A DNA stretch of 64,000 bases, taken from NCBI RefSeq assembly GCF_020329485.1, contig NZ_JAGKJI010000037.1, positions 1-64,000 of the forward strand. Direction: 5' to 3'. The notes beneath the pieces are model-generated. The model was not told the DNA's origin and did not search any database. It was given only the letters and a program-made list of their open reading frames with translations. How positions within the stretch are numbered: position 1 is the first letter of the stretch; each line of letters starts with the position of its first letter. The position numbers and the translations under genes were made by a program. Source of the stretch: Bradyrhizobium cenepequi. GTDB lineage: Bacteria > Pseudomonadota > Alphaproteobacteria > Rhizobiales > Xanthobacteraceae. Positions 54,264 to 63,237 of the stretch are shown piece by piece.

Positions 54264-54408
54264 CGCCAACACCGGCTGTCGATACAACGTCCATTTGGGG
54301 ATCCCTGCGATTCGATTCCGCATGGGATCGAAACTTGATTCCGAAATTCTCCTGCAGTCGGTTGTCGACGTGAGCAGAAACTCACGCAGCACAGCTCGGT
54401 CAGAATCA

Positions 54409-55485
54409 TCAAGCCTGAACCGCTTGCCGCATCCTCGGTGGATTCAACATTGCTGCATCGAATTGCGACTTCGAATCATTTGGTAGTTGGAAGATGCTTG
54501 TCCCAGCAATCGACTTATTCGCCGAGTCCAGATTATCGATGCCAGTTGCCACCACCGAGACACGGACGAGACCTTCCAGGCGTTCATCGAAAGTGGCGCC
54601 GATGATGATGTTGGCGTCCGGGTCGGCCCCTTCGCGAATGCGGGTAGCAGCTTCATCGACCTCGAATAACGTCAGGTCCTTGCCGCCGGTGATTGAGATT
54701 ATGAGGCCACTGGCGCGCTTGAGCGAGGGATCCTCGATCAATGGATTGGAGATCGCGGCTATAGCGGCTGTGAGCACGCGCTTCTCGCCAGAAGCCTCAC
54801 CCCCGCCCATCATGGCTTTGCCCTTCTCGCGCATGACGGAGAGAACGTCGGCAAAATCGAGATTGATCAGACCTTCTTTGACTATAAGGTCGCTGATGCA
54901 GGCCACACCCGAATAGAGCACTTGATCGGCCATGGCGAAGGCATCGTTGAATGTGGTCTTCTCGTTGGCCACTCGGAACAGATTCTGGTTTGGGATGATC
55001 AGCAGGGTGTCAACCGCGTTCAGCAGTTCCGCAATGCCCGCTTCAGCAACGCGCATACGGCGCTGGCCCTCGAAGTGGAAGGGCTTGCTGACGACACCGA
55101 TGGTGAGAATGCCAAGTTCACGCGCGATCCTGGCTATAACAGGCGCCGCCCCAGTTCCGGTACCGCCGCCCATGCCAGCGGTAACGAACACCATGTTTGC
55201 GCCGGTCAAATGATCCTGGATCGCATGAATTGCCTCTTCGGCCGCGGCGCACCCTACTTTGGAGTTGGAGCCGGCGCCAAGCCCCTCGGTCACCTTTGTG
55301 CCCAACTGGATGAGGCGCTTGGCCTTGGACATGGTGAGCGCTTGTGCGTCGGTATTGGCGACGACGAAGTCGACGCCTTCCAGCCCGGCCGCGATCATGT
55401 TGTTGACGGCATTGCCTCCGGCGCCACCGACCCCAAACACAATAATACGGGCTTTCATCTCGCGAATGTCGGTGATGTCGGTCAA
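54409..55485 (-). CDS. ftsZ: short accessory FtsZ (FtsZ2-like)
   Basis: The product (358 aa) is a tubulin-like GTPase: IIVFGVGGAGGNAVNNMIAA (nucleotide-binding loop), FVTAGMGGGTGTGAAPVIAR (tubulin signature G-box), NQNLFRVANEKTTFNDAFAM and the synergy loop GLINLDFADVLSVM are all present. After the core it ends FQLPNDSKSQFDAAMLNPPR with no long linker and no C-terminal FtsA/ZipA-binding peptide. Rhizobia are known to carry such a short second FtsZ. Here it stands alone, with no division genes around it, so it is an accessory copy that may polymerise or interfere with division. Confidence 0.92.
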   Translation of the reverse strand: MTDITDIREMKARIIVFGVGGAGGNAVNNMIAAGLEGVDFVVANTDAQALTMSKAKRLIQLGTKVTEGLGAGSNSKVGCAAAEEAIHAIQDHLTGANMVFVTAGMGGGTGTGAAPVIARIARELGILTIGVVSKPFHFEGQRRMRVAEAGIAELLNAVDTLLIIPNQNLFRVANEKTTFNDAFAMADQVLYSGVACISDLIVKEGLINLDFADVLSVMREKGKAMMGGGEASGEKRVLTAAIAAISNPLIEDPSLKRASGLIISITGGKDLTLFEVDEAATRIREGADPDANIIIGATFDERLEGLVRVSVVATGIDNLDSANKSIAGTSIFQLPNDSKSQFDAAMLNPPRMRQAVQA

Positions 55486-55633
55486 TTTTACCTCACGATT
55501 TCTCCGGCACGCTGGAATAGCGGACCCGGATTGCTACCGACGAGCCTTGCGGTCTGGCTCTACCAGGGTCGCAGCTAGATATCCTAGTCGACGTGCGGCC
55601 TGTCCGTGGCTGTCGATCGAGGCGCCAACTCGG

Positions 55634-56040
55634 TCACCGGTCCGTAGAGCCCACCTCGTCCTCAAGCCGCGCCGTCGCCTCTCTAGCGGCCATGGTCTCT
55701 GCGGTCGCCTGCACTTCAACCATCAGGCGCTCGGCACGCTCGCGTTCGCACTCGAAATCTGCGCGGTGACCGGCTGCCCTTGCTTCGAGCTGCACAATTT
55801 CCGCCTGCAACGCCTCAATCTTTTCCACTAATGGGACGATGTCGCCCGCCCGACGACCACCTCGTGGGCAGGGAGTATGCCTTATTTCAGCGAGATCAAC
55901 GTACACTAGTGCTTTGCCATTATCCGAAAGTGCGCGCGGCAACCGGAGCCGCTTGGCAACCGATCGGGCGGCCTCCGGTGAGATTTTCAGCCGGGACCAA
56001 GTGCGACATATGTCAGCGCCTCAATGGGCATCGGCTGTTC
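55634..56040 (-). pseudogene. rhizobial HTH/coiled-coil hypothetical protein, frameshifted
   Basis: The minus strand reads PIEALTYVALGP, then by a one-base shift LKISPEAARSVAKRLRLPRA, LSDNGKALVYVDLAEIRHTP, and a coiled coil EKIEALQAEIVQLEARAAGH ... FECERERAERLMVEVQATAE to the stop at 55634. The N-terminal part looks like a helix-turn-helix. Proteins of this build are common near mobile DNA in rhizobia; the function is unknown. Confidence 0.6.
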
Positions 56041-56567
56041 TCCTAGAACGAACCGGGAGGCAATCGGCTGTTAACCGAAGTAACCGCAAGGTAGGCTGCG
56101 TTGGTTAATAAGTCGTTAACAGCTCCAGTGCCGATTGCCACTTGAGTACGCGCGGGCCCAGGGCGGCCGAGCAAGAGAGCTGAGTATAGAACAAGGCCGC
56201 GCCTCGTGGCCATGGGCGACCTTTACGACCACCGTGGCACGCTCAAGAGGACGACCTCGCGCTTTCGACGTAGTAGACGCCGGCGGTAGTATTCCAGGTC
56301 GGTTCACAGAAAGGAGCAGTCTGTCTCCAAGGATACCAGCTCGCAGCAACGCTTCGTGCTAACCTAAAGGCAGTAAGCGCCGAACATTGCCTTCATCAAT
56401 GCTAACTCAATCAAGCATTGGTGCGCCGATCGGCGTGTGGATCCCCACGCCGATTGCCTTCTCGAAGAGCGATTGCTGGCGACGCGACAGCTTTCCGGAG
56501 GCGCACGGCGTCCGTCAATTGTGGTGTGCCGAGATGCGGGTGGACCGCGCTCGGCCAGCGTCTCACA
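56041..56567. other. region with a TetR stub only
   Basis: No intact gene is seen. See the TetR-like fragment at 56234. Confidence 0.4.
56234..56345 (+). pseudogene. TetR-family regulator, N-terminal stub
   Basis: GTG 56234 reads ARSRGRPRAFDVVDA, the typical start of TetR regulators before the helix-turn-helix. The frame then loses similarity. Only the first 15 or so residues are recognisable. Confidence 0.4.
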
Positions 56568-56790
56568 TCACGGCTTTCCTTGCACGGGCTGGTCGCGGAA
56601 ATCGGGGAACAACGCGCCATCGAAGAATGGCTGTGATACGCGGGCGTAGGATGCTGCCAACCGGAATGCGCCGAGATCGTCGAACGTGTTGGCGACGATC
56701 TGGATACCAATCGGTAGGCCGGCGGGTCCCACATCGATCGGTGCCGACCCACTGGGTAGCGACTGAGGAGGTTCCACGGCCATGTCAGGG
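56568..56790 (-). pseudogene. amidase-family C-terminal fragment
   Basis: The minus strand reads SAPIDVGPAGLPIGIQIVAN, TFDDLGAFRLAASYARVSQP, FDGALFPDFRD, the end of amidase-signature enzymes (the G-P-x-G-L-P-x-G-x-Q motif). The Ser-Ser-Lys catalytic part is absent. Confidence 0.8.
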
Positions 56791-56829
56791 CGCAGCTCAC
56801 TGGTCGGAACACGTCCGAAGGGCGGCTTG

Positions 56830-58145
56830 AAGCCGCACAGACCACATTGAGGGCCGCCGGTATAGCATCACGCCAGGTAACCATTCGTACATCGCATGGA
56901 AGAAGGGCGTGTACCAGCCGAGCGCATAGAGCAGGACGACGACGGTTGCGATCGAGAAGAAGCGGATGTCACGCGACCAGGCGAGGCGGCGCACGATGCC
57001 AAACGAGACGATAACGACGAGCAGCAGGGCGCCCGCATAGACCAGGCCCATGTTCTGCGCGAGCGAGAGATCGGCACCGCCAAGCGCCGTCTTCCAGGAC
57101 GACGTCGCCGGGCCCCAGTACTCGATGACCGGATCCATTGCGCCGTTGAGATCGGCGAAGGCGAGGGTCAGGAGGTGCGCGGGATGTAGCGATCCCTGAC
57201 CGGCGAGCATCCAGCCGATCTCGGGCCGGTTCGAGCGCTCGGCGAACAGAGCCGTCAGCGTGACCGGAACGGCGGCGATGAGGATGCCGACCAGGCAGCA
57301 GGCCGCAAGCGGCTTGAGGCTCGAGCGCATGCGCTTGCGCCAATCGTCACCCTCGATCCAGTGGTACGCGACAAATCCGGCGAGGACGTAGAGCGAGACC
57401 AGCGCAACCTGATCCCGTCCCGTGGCAAGCAGGCCGCCGAACATGCCGGCCACGACGCCGGCGCGCCACGACGAACGTTCGAGCGCGCGCGACAACATCC
57501 AGAGTATCAGCGGCAGATAGGCCAGGCTGATGATCTGGCCGGTATGCTGCAGTCGTGAATTCGCCGAGCCGCCGAAGGCGAAGGCGAGCGCGGCGACAAG
57601 CGCACCGGCCGCGTGCCAGCCGCGATCCCGGAAATATAGAATGATGCCGACGCCGCCGAGCAAGAGATAGAGGAAGGTCAGGCGTCGATCGCACGGAAGC
57701 TCGGTTTCGGATCGAAGTAGGCGAGCAGAAAATGCAGCGGCGAGAAGATCAGCGACTGCGGATCGGAGATGAGCGGCCAGCCCGCGAAGAAGTTGGGCGT
57801 CCAGAACGGCGATTGGCCGTTCGCCAGCGACGTGGCGAGAAATTGCAACGGCGCCAGGAATTGCGACTTGGCGTCCCAGGGAATCGTGACGTGCCCGGAC
57901 AGCCATGGCCATGCCGGCAACAGGAACGCGAGCGCGAACAGCGCGACGGTAAGGCCTAGCGGGAATTTGCCCGTCGAAGCCACCGGGCTGGTCCCCAGCC
58001 CCAAACCGCGCGGCTCGGCACCGTCGATCCACGGCGTCGCCTGCGAAAAGAAGGACGGGGCGGCAGCGGGGTCGTCGATCCACGACAGCGACCGCGCTTC
58101 GCTCTCGGGTCCCTCGAGCGACCCGTCCCGAAGGTCGGTTCTCAT
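56830..58145 (-). pseudogene. YfhO-like multi-pass membrane protein, frameshifted and C-terminally truncated
   Basis: From ATG 58145 the frame gives TVALFALAFLLPAWPWLSGH, then IPWDAKSQFLAPLQFLATSL and SPFWTPNFFAGWPLISDPQS, the usual YfhO/glycosyltransferase-like beginning. A shift at about 57685 leads to LTFLYLLLGGVGIILYFRDR and many helices, with FAFGGSANSRLQHTGQIISL. It ends in MYEWLPGVMLYRRP before nonsense at about 56840. At least the C-terminal third is missing. Confidence 0.75.
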
Positions 58146-58749
58146 CTATGGCCCTTTGTTTGATGGAGGCGAGGCCTGGCTTGGATCACATCTCCGGGGC
58201 CGTAACCGGCGAGTTCCCGTTTGCTATCCACGTGCCGACTTCGCCTGTTTGGTGCGGAGCTCGCGCTGTCACCATAACAGCGATTGCACGCCGCCCCCCA
58301 ACGGAGAGTTTGTTCTGATACCGAGGACGTACCAGCAGGGCCATCGCGCCTCACAAAGGCTGGATATTACCGAATTTCCATGGCGCCGCGCAGTGATGGA
58401 ACGTTAGTCCATTTCATTGAGCTTCTGGCGGACGGCGTCTATGCGGCCATGATGCCGTTGGCTTTGGCTCCCCTCTACGCCTTCGAGCTCGTCGCTCCTC
58501 CGATAGTCGTTCAGCGAGCGACATGAGTGTACTGCTGGCTAAGGGATAACGCCTCCGCGGCCGAAATGCCGGGCGCAGCCGGGACGCGGCGAGTCCTGGC
58601 GCGAACCGCAGACATACTTGCTGTCCGTGATCGGTTAATCCCACATGGTGATGTCGGACCGGGTGCGATCCGCGCCAGACCTGTCGAGACCGTCATTCTG
58701 TTCATCTACCGTAAACGTGGATGAGTCTTCGGCGGCGTTCTGCACGAAC
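58146..58749. other. no gene recognised
   Basis: 600 bp between the YfhO-like remnant and phnK debris. A few frames exist on both strands, none convincing. A minus-strand GLTD near 58640 might be the end of PhnK but cannot be supported. Confidence 0.35.
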
Positions 58750-59136
58750 CAGGTCAAAACCAACCGTTTTGCACGAAGGCCCAGTCTGGCGGTTCGGCGA
58801 GATTGCCGCCGGCACTGATGCCGAACTCGAGATCGTTGCGCGGATTCTGGTTGAGGAGGCCGAGCGTTGCGCGCAGCGCGCGCTGACGGCCGATCTCATC
58901 GAGCCGCCACAGATCGGCGGGCACGTCGCTGCCATGGCGATCTTGACCGAACCCCTGTCGGGCGGCACGACGCCGGCGAGGCAACAGGGTAACGTTGACT
59001 TGCCCGAACCACTCTCGCCGAGAACGCCGACCACTTCGGCCTCCGCAAGGTCGAGGTCGATATCGGCGGAGGCCATCACCAGTCCCCGAAGGTCCTGCAA
59101 AGGCGGCTTAACCTTGAGCAGCACCGGCCGGCTCAT
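58750..59136 (-). pseudogene. phnK: PhnK-like C-P lyase ATPase, N-terminal remnant
   Basis: The frame from 59136 reads AEVVGVLGESGSGKSTLPCC, LAGVVPPDRGSV (Walker A). A frameshift at about 58980 leads to LLNQNPRNDLEFGISAGGNL AE-like sequence, matching the PhnK Q-loop region 'HQ(H/N)P..GL...VSAGGNIGE'. The signature and Walker B regions are missing. In the intact pathway PhnK binds the C-P lyase core complex. Confidence 0.7.
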
Positions 59137-59330
59137 AGGCGGATTCCCGCGGCACGGCGCGCAGGCTCACTCGCCTCGCGACGCTCCCGGCAATAGGCGG
59201 TGTCGGAGCACATGAAAACTCGCCGGTCCGGCGCGCTGCCGCCGATCTCGTCGAGGTAGCTCGAAGGTGAGTCGCACAGGGTGCAGCCGACGTTCCAGTG
59301 CTGCACCTCGAACACGGTGTGACCCGTTCG
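59137..59330 (-). pseudogene. phnJ: PhnJ-like C-P lyase, C-terminal fragment
   Basis: The minus strand reads VFEVQHWNVGCTLCDSPSSY, LDEIGGSAPDRRVFMCSDTA, YCRERREASE. The four cysteines are spaced C-x2-C-x21-C-x5-C, exactly the iron-sulfur ligand spacing of PhnJ (Cys241, 244, 266, 272 in E. coli). The radical SAM enzyme body upstream is gone. It overlaps the start of phnK, as in phn operons. Confidence 0.8.
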
Positions 59331-59360
59331 AGTTGCTGCGCGTCAGTGAGGTCATGGTGC

Positions 59361-59985
59361 GCGAAGTCGATACTTTTCTGACTGCGGCGAGTCGTTATTA
59401 GCGATCGATGGGCTCGGGGTCGCAAGCAGCACGATCAGCGCGGGTGTCGAGCTGAGTAGCTTCCTATCCAGGATTATCTCAGTATTGTCGCATCCAACGA
59501 TCGAGACGATGACGATCGACCGGATCGAGCGATACAGCGCACCGCTCTATGCTCGCTCCGCTCATCATCGTGCCATCAATATGTGGTCGTTGCAAATCGC
59601 TGCCATTCGACACTCAAGAAGCCCTCAACGTCACAACGTAACTGCCGAAGGATCTCGTGGCCGCCTTTGGAGCCACGTCATCTTCTCATACGTGCTCCGC
59701 AACAAGAGGCGGGCCCCCTGCTTCACGAAGCGAGACTGAAAAAAGCGCGATGGGGTTTATGCGTCGGTCAATCTCTGCAATAAGGCACCGAGACTTGAAG
59801 GCAACAGCCGTCGAGTGGCTTGTAAAATGAAATGGAGACATTGGGTTGCGAACCGATTTTTCGCGTATCAATCAGTCTAAGGCCGTCTTCGATGATATTT
59901 GTGCTTTGGATGATCCAAGGGCATATTTCTCTGTCCTGGGAGAGTTGGATTATATGATCCCGGAGTCTACAGAGAAACCTTGCTC
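59361..59985. other. no gene recognised; promoter region of the ABC operon at its end
   Basis: 620 bp without a supported gene. The last 100 bp are relatively AT-rich and precede the osmoprotectant-type ABC ATPase. Confidence 0.4.
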
Positions 59986-60807
59986 ATGACAGCTTCGCCG
60001 ATTTCGAATCCATCTGTTTCCGCGCCGTATATCGAGATCGATGCTGTGTCAAAATCCTACGATGGAGGGCGGAGTGTTGCCGTTTCCAACGTATCGCTCG
60101 ACGTGCAGCAAGGTTCACTGGTCGCGCTCGTCGGTGGGTCGGGATCTGGCAAGACCACGCTATTGAAGACCATCAATCGTCTCGTCGATCCTGACGTTGG
60201 AGAAGTCAGGATCGACGGAGTGCCTGTGAGCGAAGCCGAACCGCCGATGCTGCGGCGTAGCATCGGCTATGTCTTTCAGGGGATCGGTTTGTTCCCACAC
60301 ATGCGGGTTGCCGACAACATCGGCGTGACGCTTAGGTTGCTTGGCTGGCAGGTGAACGAGATCAAAGCGCGGGTGGCCGAGATGCTGGATATGGTGGATC
60401 TGCCGCAGGATTACGCGAGCCGCTTTCCACACATGTTGTCCGGAGGTCAGCGGCAACGGGTTGGCGTCGCGCGTGCAATCGCCGCCCGACCGCGCATCGT
60501 TCTGATGGACGAGCCGCTGGGTGCGCTCGATCCTGTCACCCGCGACAGCCTGGGTTCCTCCTACCGCAAGCTGCACGACCGGTTCGGCATGACGACCTTG
60601 ATGGTTACCCACGACATCCAGGAAGCTGCGCTAATGGCTGATCGGATCGTCGTCATGAAGAACGGCCACGTACTCGCCGACGATACGCCGCACACTCTGA
60701 TAATGGGTTCTGACGATCCGGACGTTGCCGCCTTAATGGAGGTGCCGCGACGTCAGGCGGAGCGTATCGCCGCGCTTGCGACCAAGAACGGAGCTGCCCG
60801 TGCCTGA
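59986..60807 (+). CDS. osmoprotectant/glycine-betaine-type ABC ATPase (OpuCA/OsmV family)
   Basis: The product (273 aa from ATG 59986; TTG 59980 is an alternative) has Walker A LVALVGGSGSGKTTLLKTIN, Q-loop YVFQGIGLFPHMRVADNIG, signature HMLSGGQRQRVGVARAIAAR and Walker B IVLMDEPLGALDP with TLMVTHDIQEAALMADRI. It lacks the CBS domains of longer OpuCA proteins. It overlaps the permease start by 8 bp. The operon imports betaine, choline or a related compound; the ligand is not readable. Confidence 0.9.
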   Translation: MTASPISNPSVSAPYIEIDAVSKSYDGGRSVAVSNVSLDVQQGSLVALVGGSGSGKTTLLKTINRLVDPDVGEVRIDGVPVSEAEPPMLRRSIGYVFQGIGLFPHMRVADNIGVTLRLLGWQVNEIKARVAEMLDMVDLPQDYASRFPHMLSGGQRQRVGVARAIAARPRIVLMDEPLGALDPVTRDSLGSSYRKLHDRFGMTTLMVTHDIQEAALMADRIVVMKNGHVLADDTPHTLIMGSDDPDVAALMEVPRRQAERIAALATKNGAARA

Positions 60808-61513
60808 TGCTGGCGCAGAGCTGCTTTCCAGTGCCCGATTAGACGCTTTGTACGACGCCTGGCGCCTGCTTCCTATCTATCTCACACCCCACATTGTGCT
60901 TTGCGCCACGGCGCTGGCGCATGGACTTCTCGTCAGCCTGCCGCTGGCTGCCCTCGCCGCGGATCGACCCTGGCTACGCAGACTGGTGCTTGCCATCGCG
61001 AGTTTGATCCAGACGATACCGGGGCTTGCCTTGCTCGCACTGTTCTATCCTTTGCTCCTTGCGCTCTCGACATTGACGGTGCGGCTCTTCGGCTTCGGCA
61101 TCCCCGCGCTCGGATTCTTGCCGACGCTGATTGTATTGACGCTTTATGCCATGCTTCCGATCTTGCGCAATGGTGTGGTTGGCCTGAACAGCATCAGTCC
61201 TGCTATCGTCGAAGCAGCGGAAGGCGTTGGTATGACGCCGCAGCAGATTCTGACGCGCGTTAAGGCGCCGCTCGCCACGCCTGTCATCATGGCCGGGGTG
61301 CGGACTGCAACTGTATGGACGATTGGAGCAGCCACGCTTTCTACGCCCGTCGGCCAAACCAGCCTTGGCAATTACATCTTTACGGGATTGCAGACCGAGA
61401 ACTGGGTTTCTGTGTTGTTCGGCTGCATTGCCGCCGCCGGGCTTGCTCTGGTCGCCGACCTTTTTCTCGGTCTCGTGGAGACAGGGCGTCTGAACGCAGC
61501 AGGAAGCGCGTAG
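60800..61513 (+). CDS. osmoprotectant ABC permease (OpuCB/OsmW/Y family)
   Basis: The product (237 aa from GTG 60800, which overlaps the ATPase stop) has five to six membrane helices: TPHIVLCATALAHGLLVSLP, IASLIQTIPGLALLALFYPL, ALGFLPTLIVLTLYAMLPIL. The EAA-loop-like stretch is SPAIVEAAEGVGMTPQQILT. The motif IGAATLSTPVGQTSLGNYIF is typical of the family. It ends in TAG, which overlaps the GTG of the binding protein. Confidence 0.9.
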   Translation: MPDAGAELLSSARLDALYDAWRLLPIYLTPHIVLCATALAHGLLVSLPLAALAADRPWLRRLVLAIASLIQTIPGLALLALFYPLLLALSTLTVRLFGFGIPALGFLPTLIVLTLYAMLPILRNGVVGLNSISPAIVEAAEGVGMTPQQILTRVKAPLATPVIMAGVRTATVWTIGAATLSTPVGQTSLGNYIFTGLQTENWVSVLFGCIAAAGLALVADLFLGLVETGRLNAAGSA

Positions 61514-62389
61514 TGCTCGGTATCGCCGGGCTTGTTCTGGGCATGCTCGCCGGTCTCGCGCCACTGCTCTCGAACGAAGCAGCAACTTATACCATCGGCG
61601 CGAAGAGCTTCTCCGAACAGTTCATCCTAGCGGACTTGATGGGTGACCGACTGAAGGCCGAGGGAGTCGGCGTAACGCGCAAGGACGGGCTCGGTTCGGC
61701 TATCGCCTTTCGCGCGCTGGCTCACAATGACATTGATGCTTACGTCGATTACTCCGGCACGCTCTGGCGCGTCATCGGCCGCACCGATACGCCATCGCGC
61801 GAGGAGATGCAGGCGGAGATCGTCCGCTGGATGAAAGCAGAGCAAGCCGTCACGGTACTCGGCGCGCTTTGGTTTTGAGAATGCCTACGTTCTCGCAATG
61901 AAACGAGAACGAGCGCGGGCACTAAACATCGCGTCGATCGCCGATCTCGCCCGTGTTGCACCTCAACTCACCATCGGCGATGATCTTGAATTTTTGGGAC
62001 GACCGGAATGGAGCTCGCTTAGGAGCGCCTATGGTCTGTCGTTCAGAACGCGACGCTCGTTCAACCCAGCGATGATGTATCACGCCCTTGAAGCCGGCGA
62101 GGCCGATGTCATCTCCGCGTTCTCCAGCGACGGGCGTATTGCAGCGCTTGACCTTCTCGTGCTGGCTGCCCCCAAGCATGCGATACCTTCCTACGACGCG
62201 CTGATCCTCATAGCGCCAAAGCGCGCCGCCGATACACGGCTGAAGCGAGCACTTATTCCTCTTGTCGGCTCGGTTCCGGTTGAGGCCATGCGCGCCGCTA
62301 ACCTCATGGTCGACAGCCATACGGACAAGGCTTCTCCGGAAGAGGCGGCGCGAGCCTTGGCAAAGGCCGTGCATTTGCAGTCGCGATAA
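61513..62389 (+). pseudogene. osmoprotectant ABC substrate-binding protein (OpuAC-like), single frameshift
   Basis: GTG 61513 starts a signal peptide (GIAGLVLGMLAGLAPLLSNE), then TYTIGAKSFSEQFILADLMG, FRALAHNDIDAYVDYSGTLW, TPSREEMQAEIVRWMKAEQA. At about 61870 an extra T (CTTTGGTTTTGAG) makes a stop at 61878. The rest is in the next frame: FENAYVLAMKRERARALNIA, FNPAMMYHALEAGEADVISA, APKHAIPSYDALILIAPKRA to 62389. Without the extra base it is a full-length binding protein. Confidence 0.85.
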
Positions 62390-62526
62390 ACTAAGTATAA
62401 AAATAGGATCAAGGGCGTTTTCGTTCGACGTTCTGCGATGAGCCGTCGTTCGTCTTATGGAAGATGCATCTGAAGAAAGAATTGAGCCGACCACTTTGAG
62501 GGATGGTCCTGGCAAAGCCTTCCTCG

Positions 62527-62830
62527 TCACGCAGTCGGCTCGTCCTCCGCGAATTCTAGTTCAAACCTGACGTTCTCCAGTAACTCCGGTGCAATCCCAT
62601 TCAACAGTTCGCCTAAATTGATTGAATAATACGATTTCTGCGAAAAGAAGCTCGCGATATCGGGATGCGGATTTCTTTGGTCCCCTGCCGGGTCGCTGAA
62701 ATCGTCGTTGTGAGTGACGAACGCAAATTGTACCTCGTCGCTCTTCTCTTTTTCGAGTTGGTCCGCATAAAATTCAATCATGATGGCGTCGTTGATCCCG
62801 TTTCGTTGCCGATGAAACGGCGCCCTCTTT
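62527..62830 (-). pseudogene. PIN/DUF4935-like protein, C-terminal part
   Basis: The minus strand reads RNGINDAIMIEFYADQLEKE, FAFVTHNDDFSDPAGDQRNP, HPDIASFFSQKSYYSINLGE and FELEFAEDEPTA. The acidic residues in NDAI and HNDDFSD are those of PIN-like nuclease folds (DUF4935). The N-terminus is replaced by IS66 TnpA sequence (ERRRRWSYDE, about 62830-62895). Confidence 0.65.
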
Positions 62831-62895
62831 TCAATGGCGCGCTCGTCGTAACTCCACCGGCGCCGACGTTCGGCGCCCAACACCTGCACCTGCAT
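62830..62895 (-). mobile_element. IS66 tnpA N-terminal fragment
   Basis: The sequence MQVQVLGAERRRRWSYDERA is the start of an IS66 TnpA, fused in frame to the PIN-like remnant. No IS66 terminus was identified next to it. Confidence 0.5.
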
Positions 62896-62900
62896 TCGCT

Positions 62901-62932
62901 ATGTGACCTTAAAGCTAGACTTAAGGTCACAT
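62901..62932. repeat. perfect 12-bp inverted repeat with 8-bp spacer
   Basis: ATGTGACCTTAA (62901-62912) and TTAAGGTCACAT (62921-62932) form an exact dyad. It could be an operator for the upstream mobile gene or an insertion-sequence end; neither strand has a U-run, so a terminator is unlikely. Confidence 0.75.
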
Positions 62933-62939
62933 CCTCAGA

Positions 62940-63225
62940 GAGACGACCGAACTACACAAGGCGGCCGCCGCCGGAGGGATACGCCTTTTCCGCGCCTTGT
63001 AGGACCGATCTGCGCGCCTCCGCCCTTGGCCATCGCGAAGGTTGCCTCGATGAAACACTCTTCTTCGTCGAGCGCGCCGTTCTCGCGAAGTTCGTTGGCG
63101 ATGTCAGGTCAGAACACGCCGCAATACTTCATTGTGGCACCAGTTCTGAAAGCGCCGATGCACGGTTTTATAGTTCGGATAGCTTTGCGGCAGCATGTGC
63201 CACTGAGCACCCGTGTTCAAAATAG
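62940..63225 (-). pseudogene. IS5-family transposase OrfA fragment, frameshifted
   Basis: The minus strand reads NTGAQWHMLPQSYPNYKTVH, RRFQNWCHNEVLRRVLT, the DUF4096 N-terminal part of IS5 transposases. In a shifted frame it continues with an ANELRENGALDEEECFIEAT-like stretch (first catalytic Asp region) and MAKGGGAQIGPTRRGKG. It is truncated at both ends. Confidence 0.8.
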
Positions 63226-63237
63226 TCTAATGCGACG

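Noticed and set aside
58511..58705. phnK C-terminus or an independent gene on the minus strand
   Set aside because: Only a GLTD match to the PhnK tail is visible; the remainder shows no family similarity.
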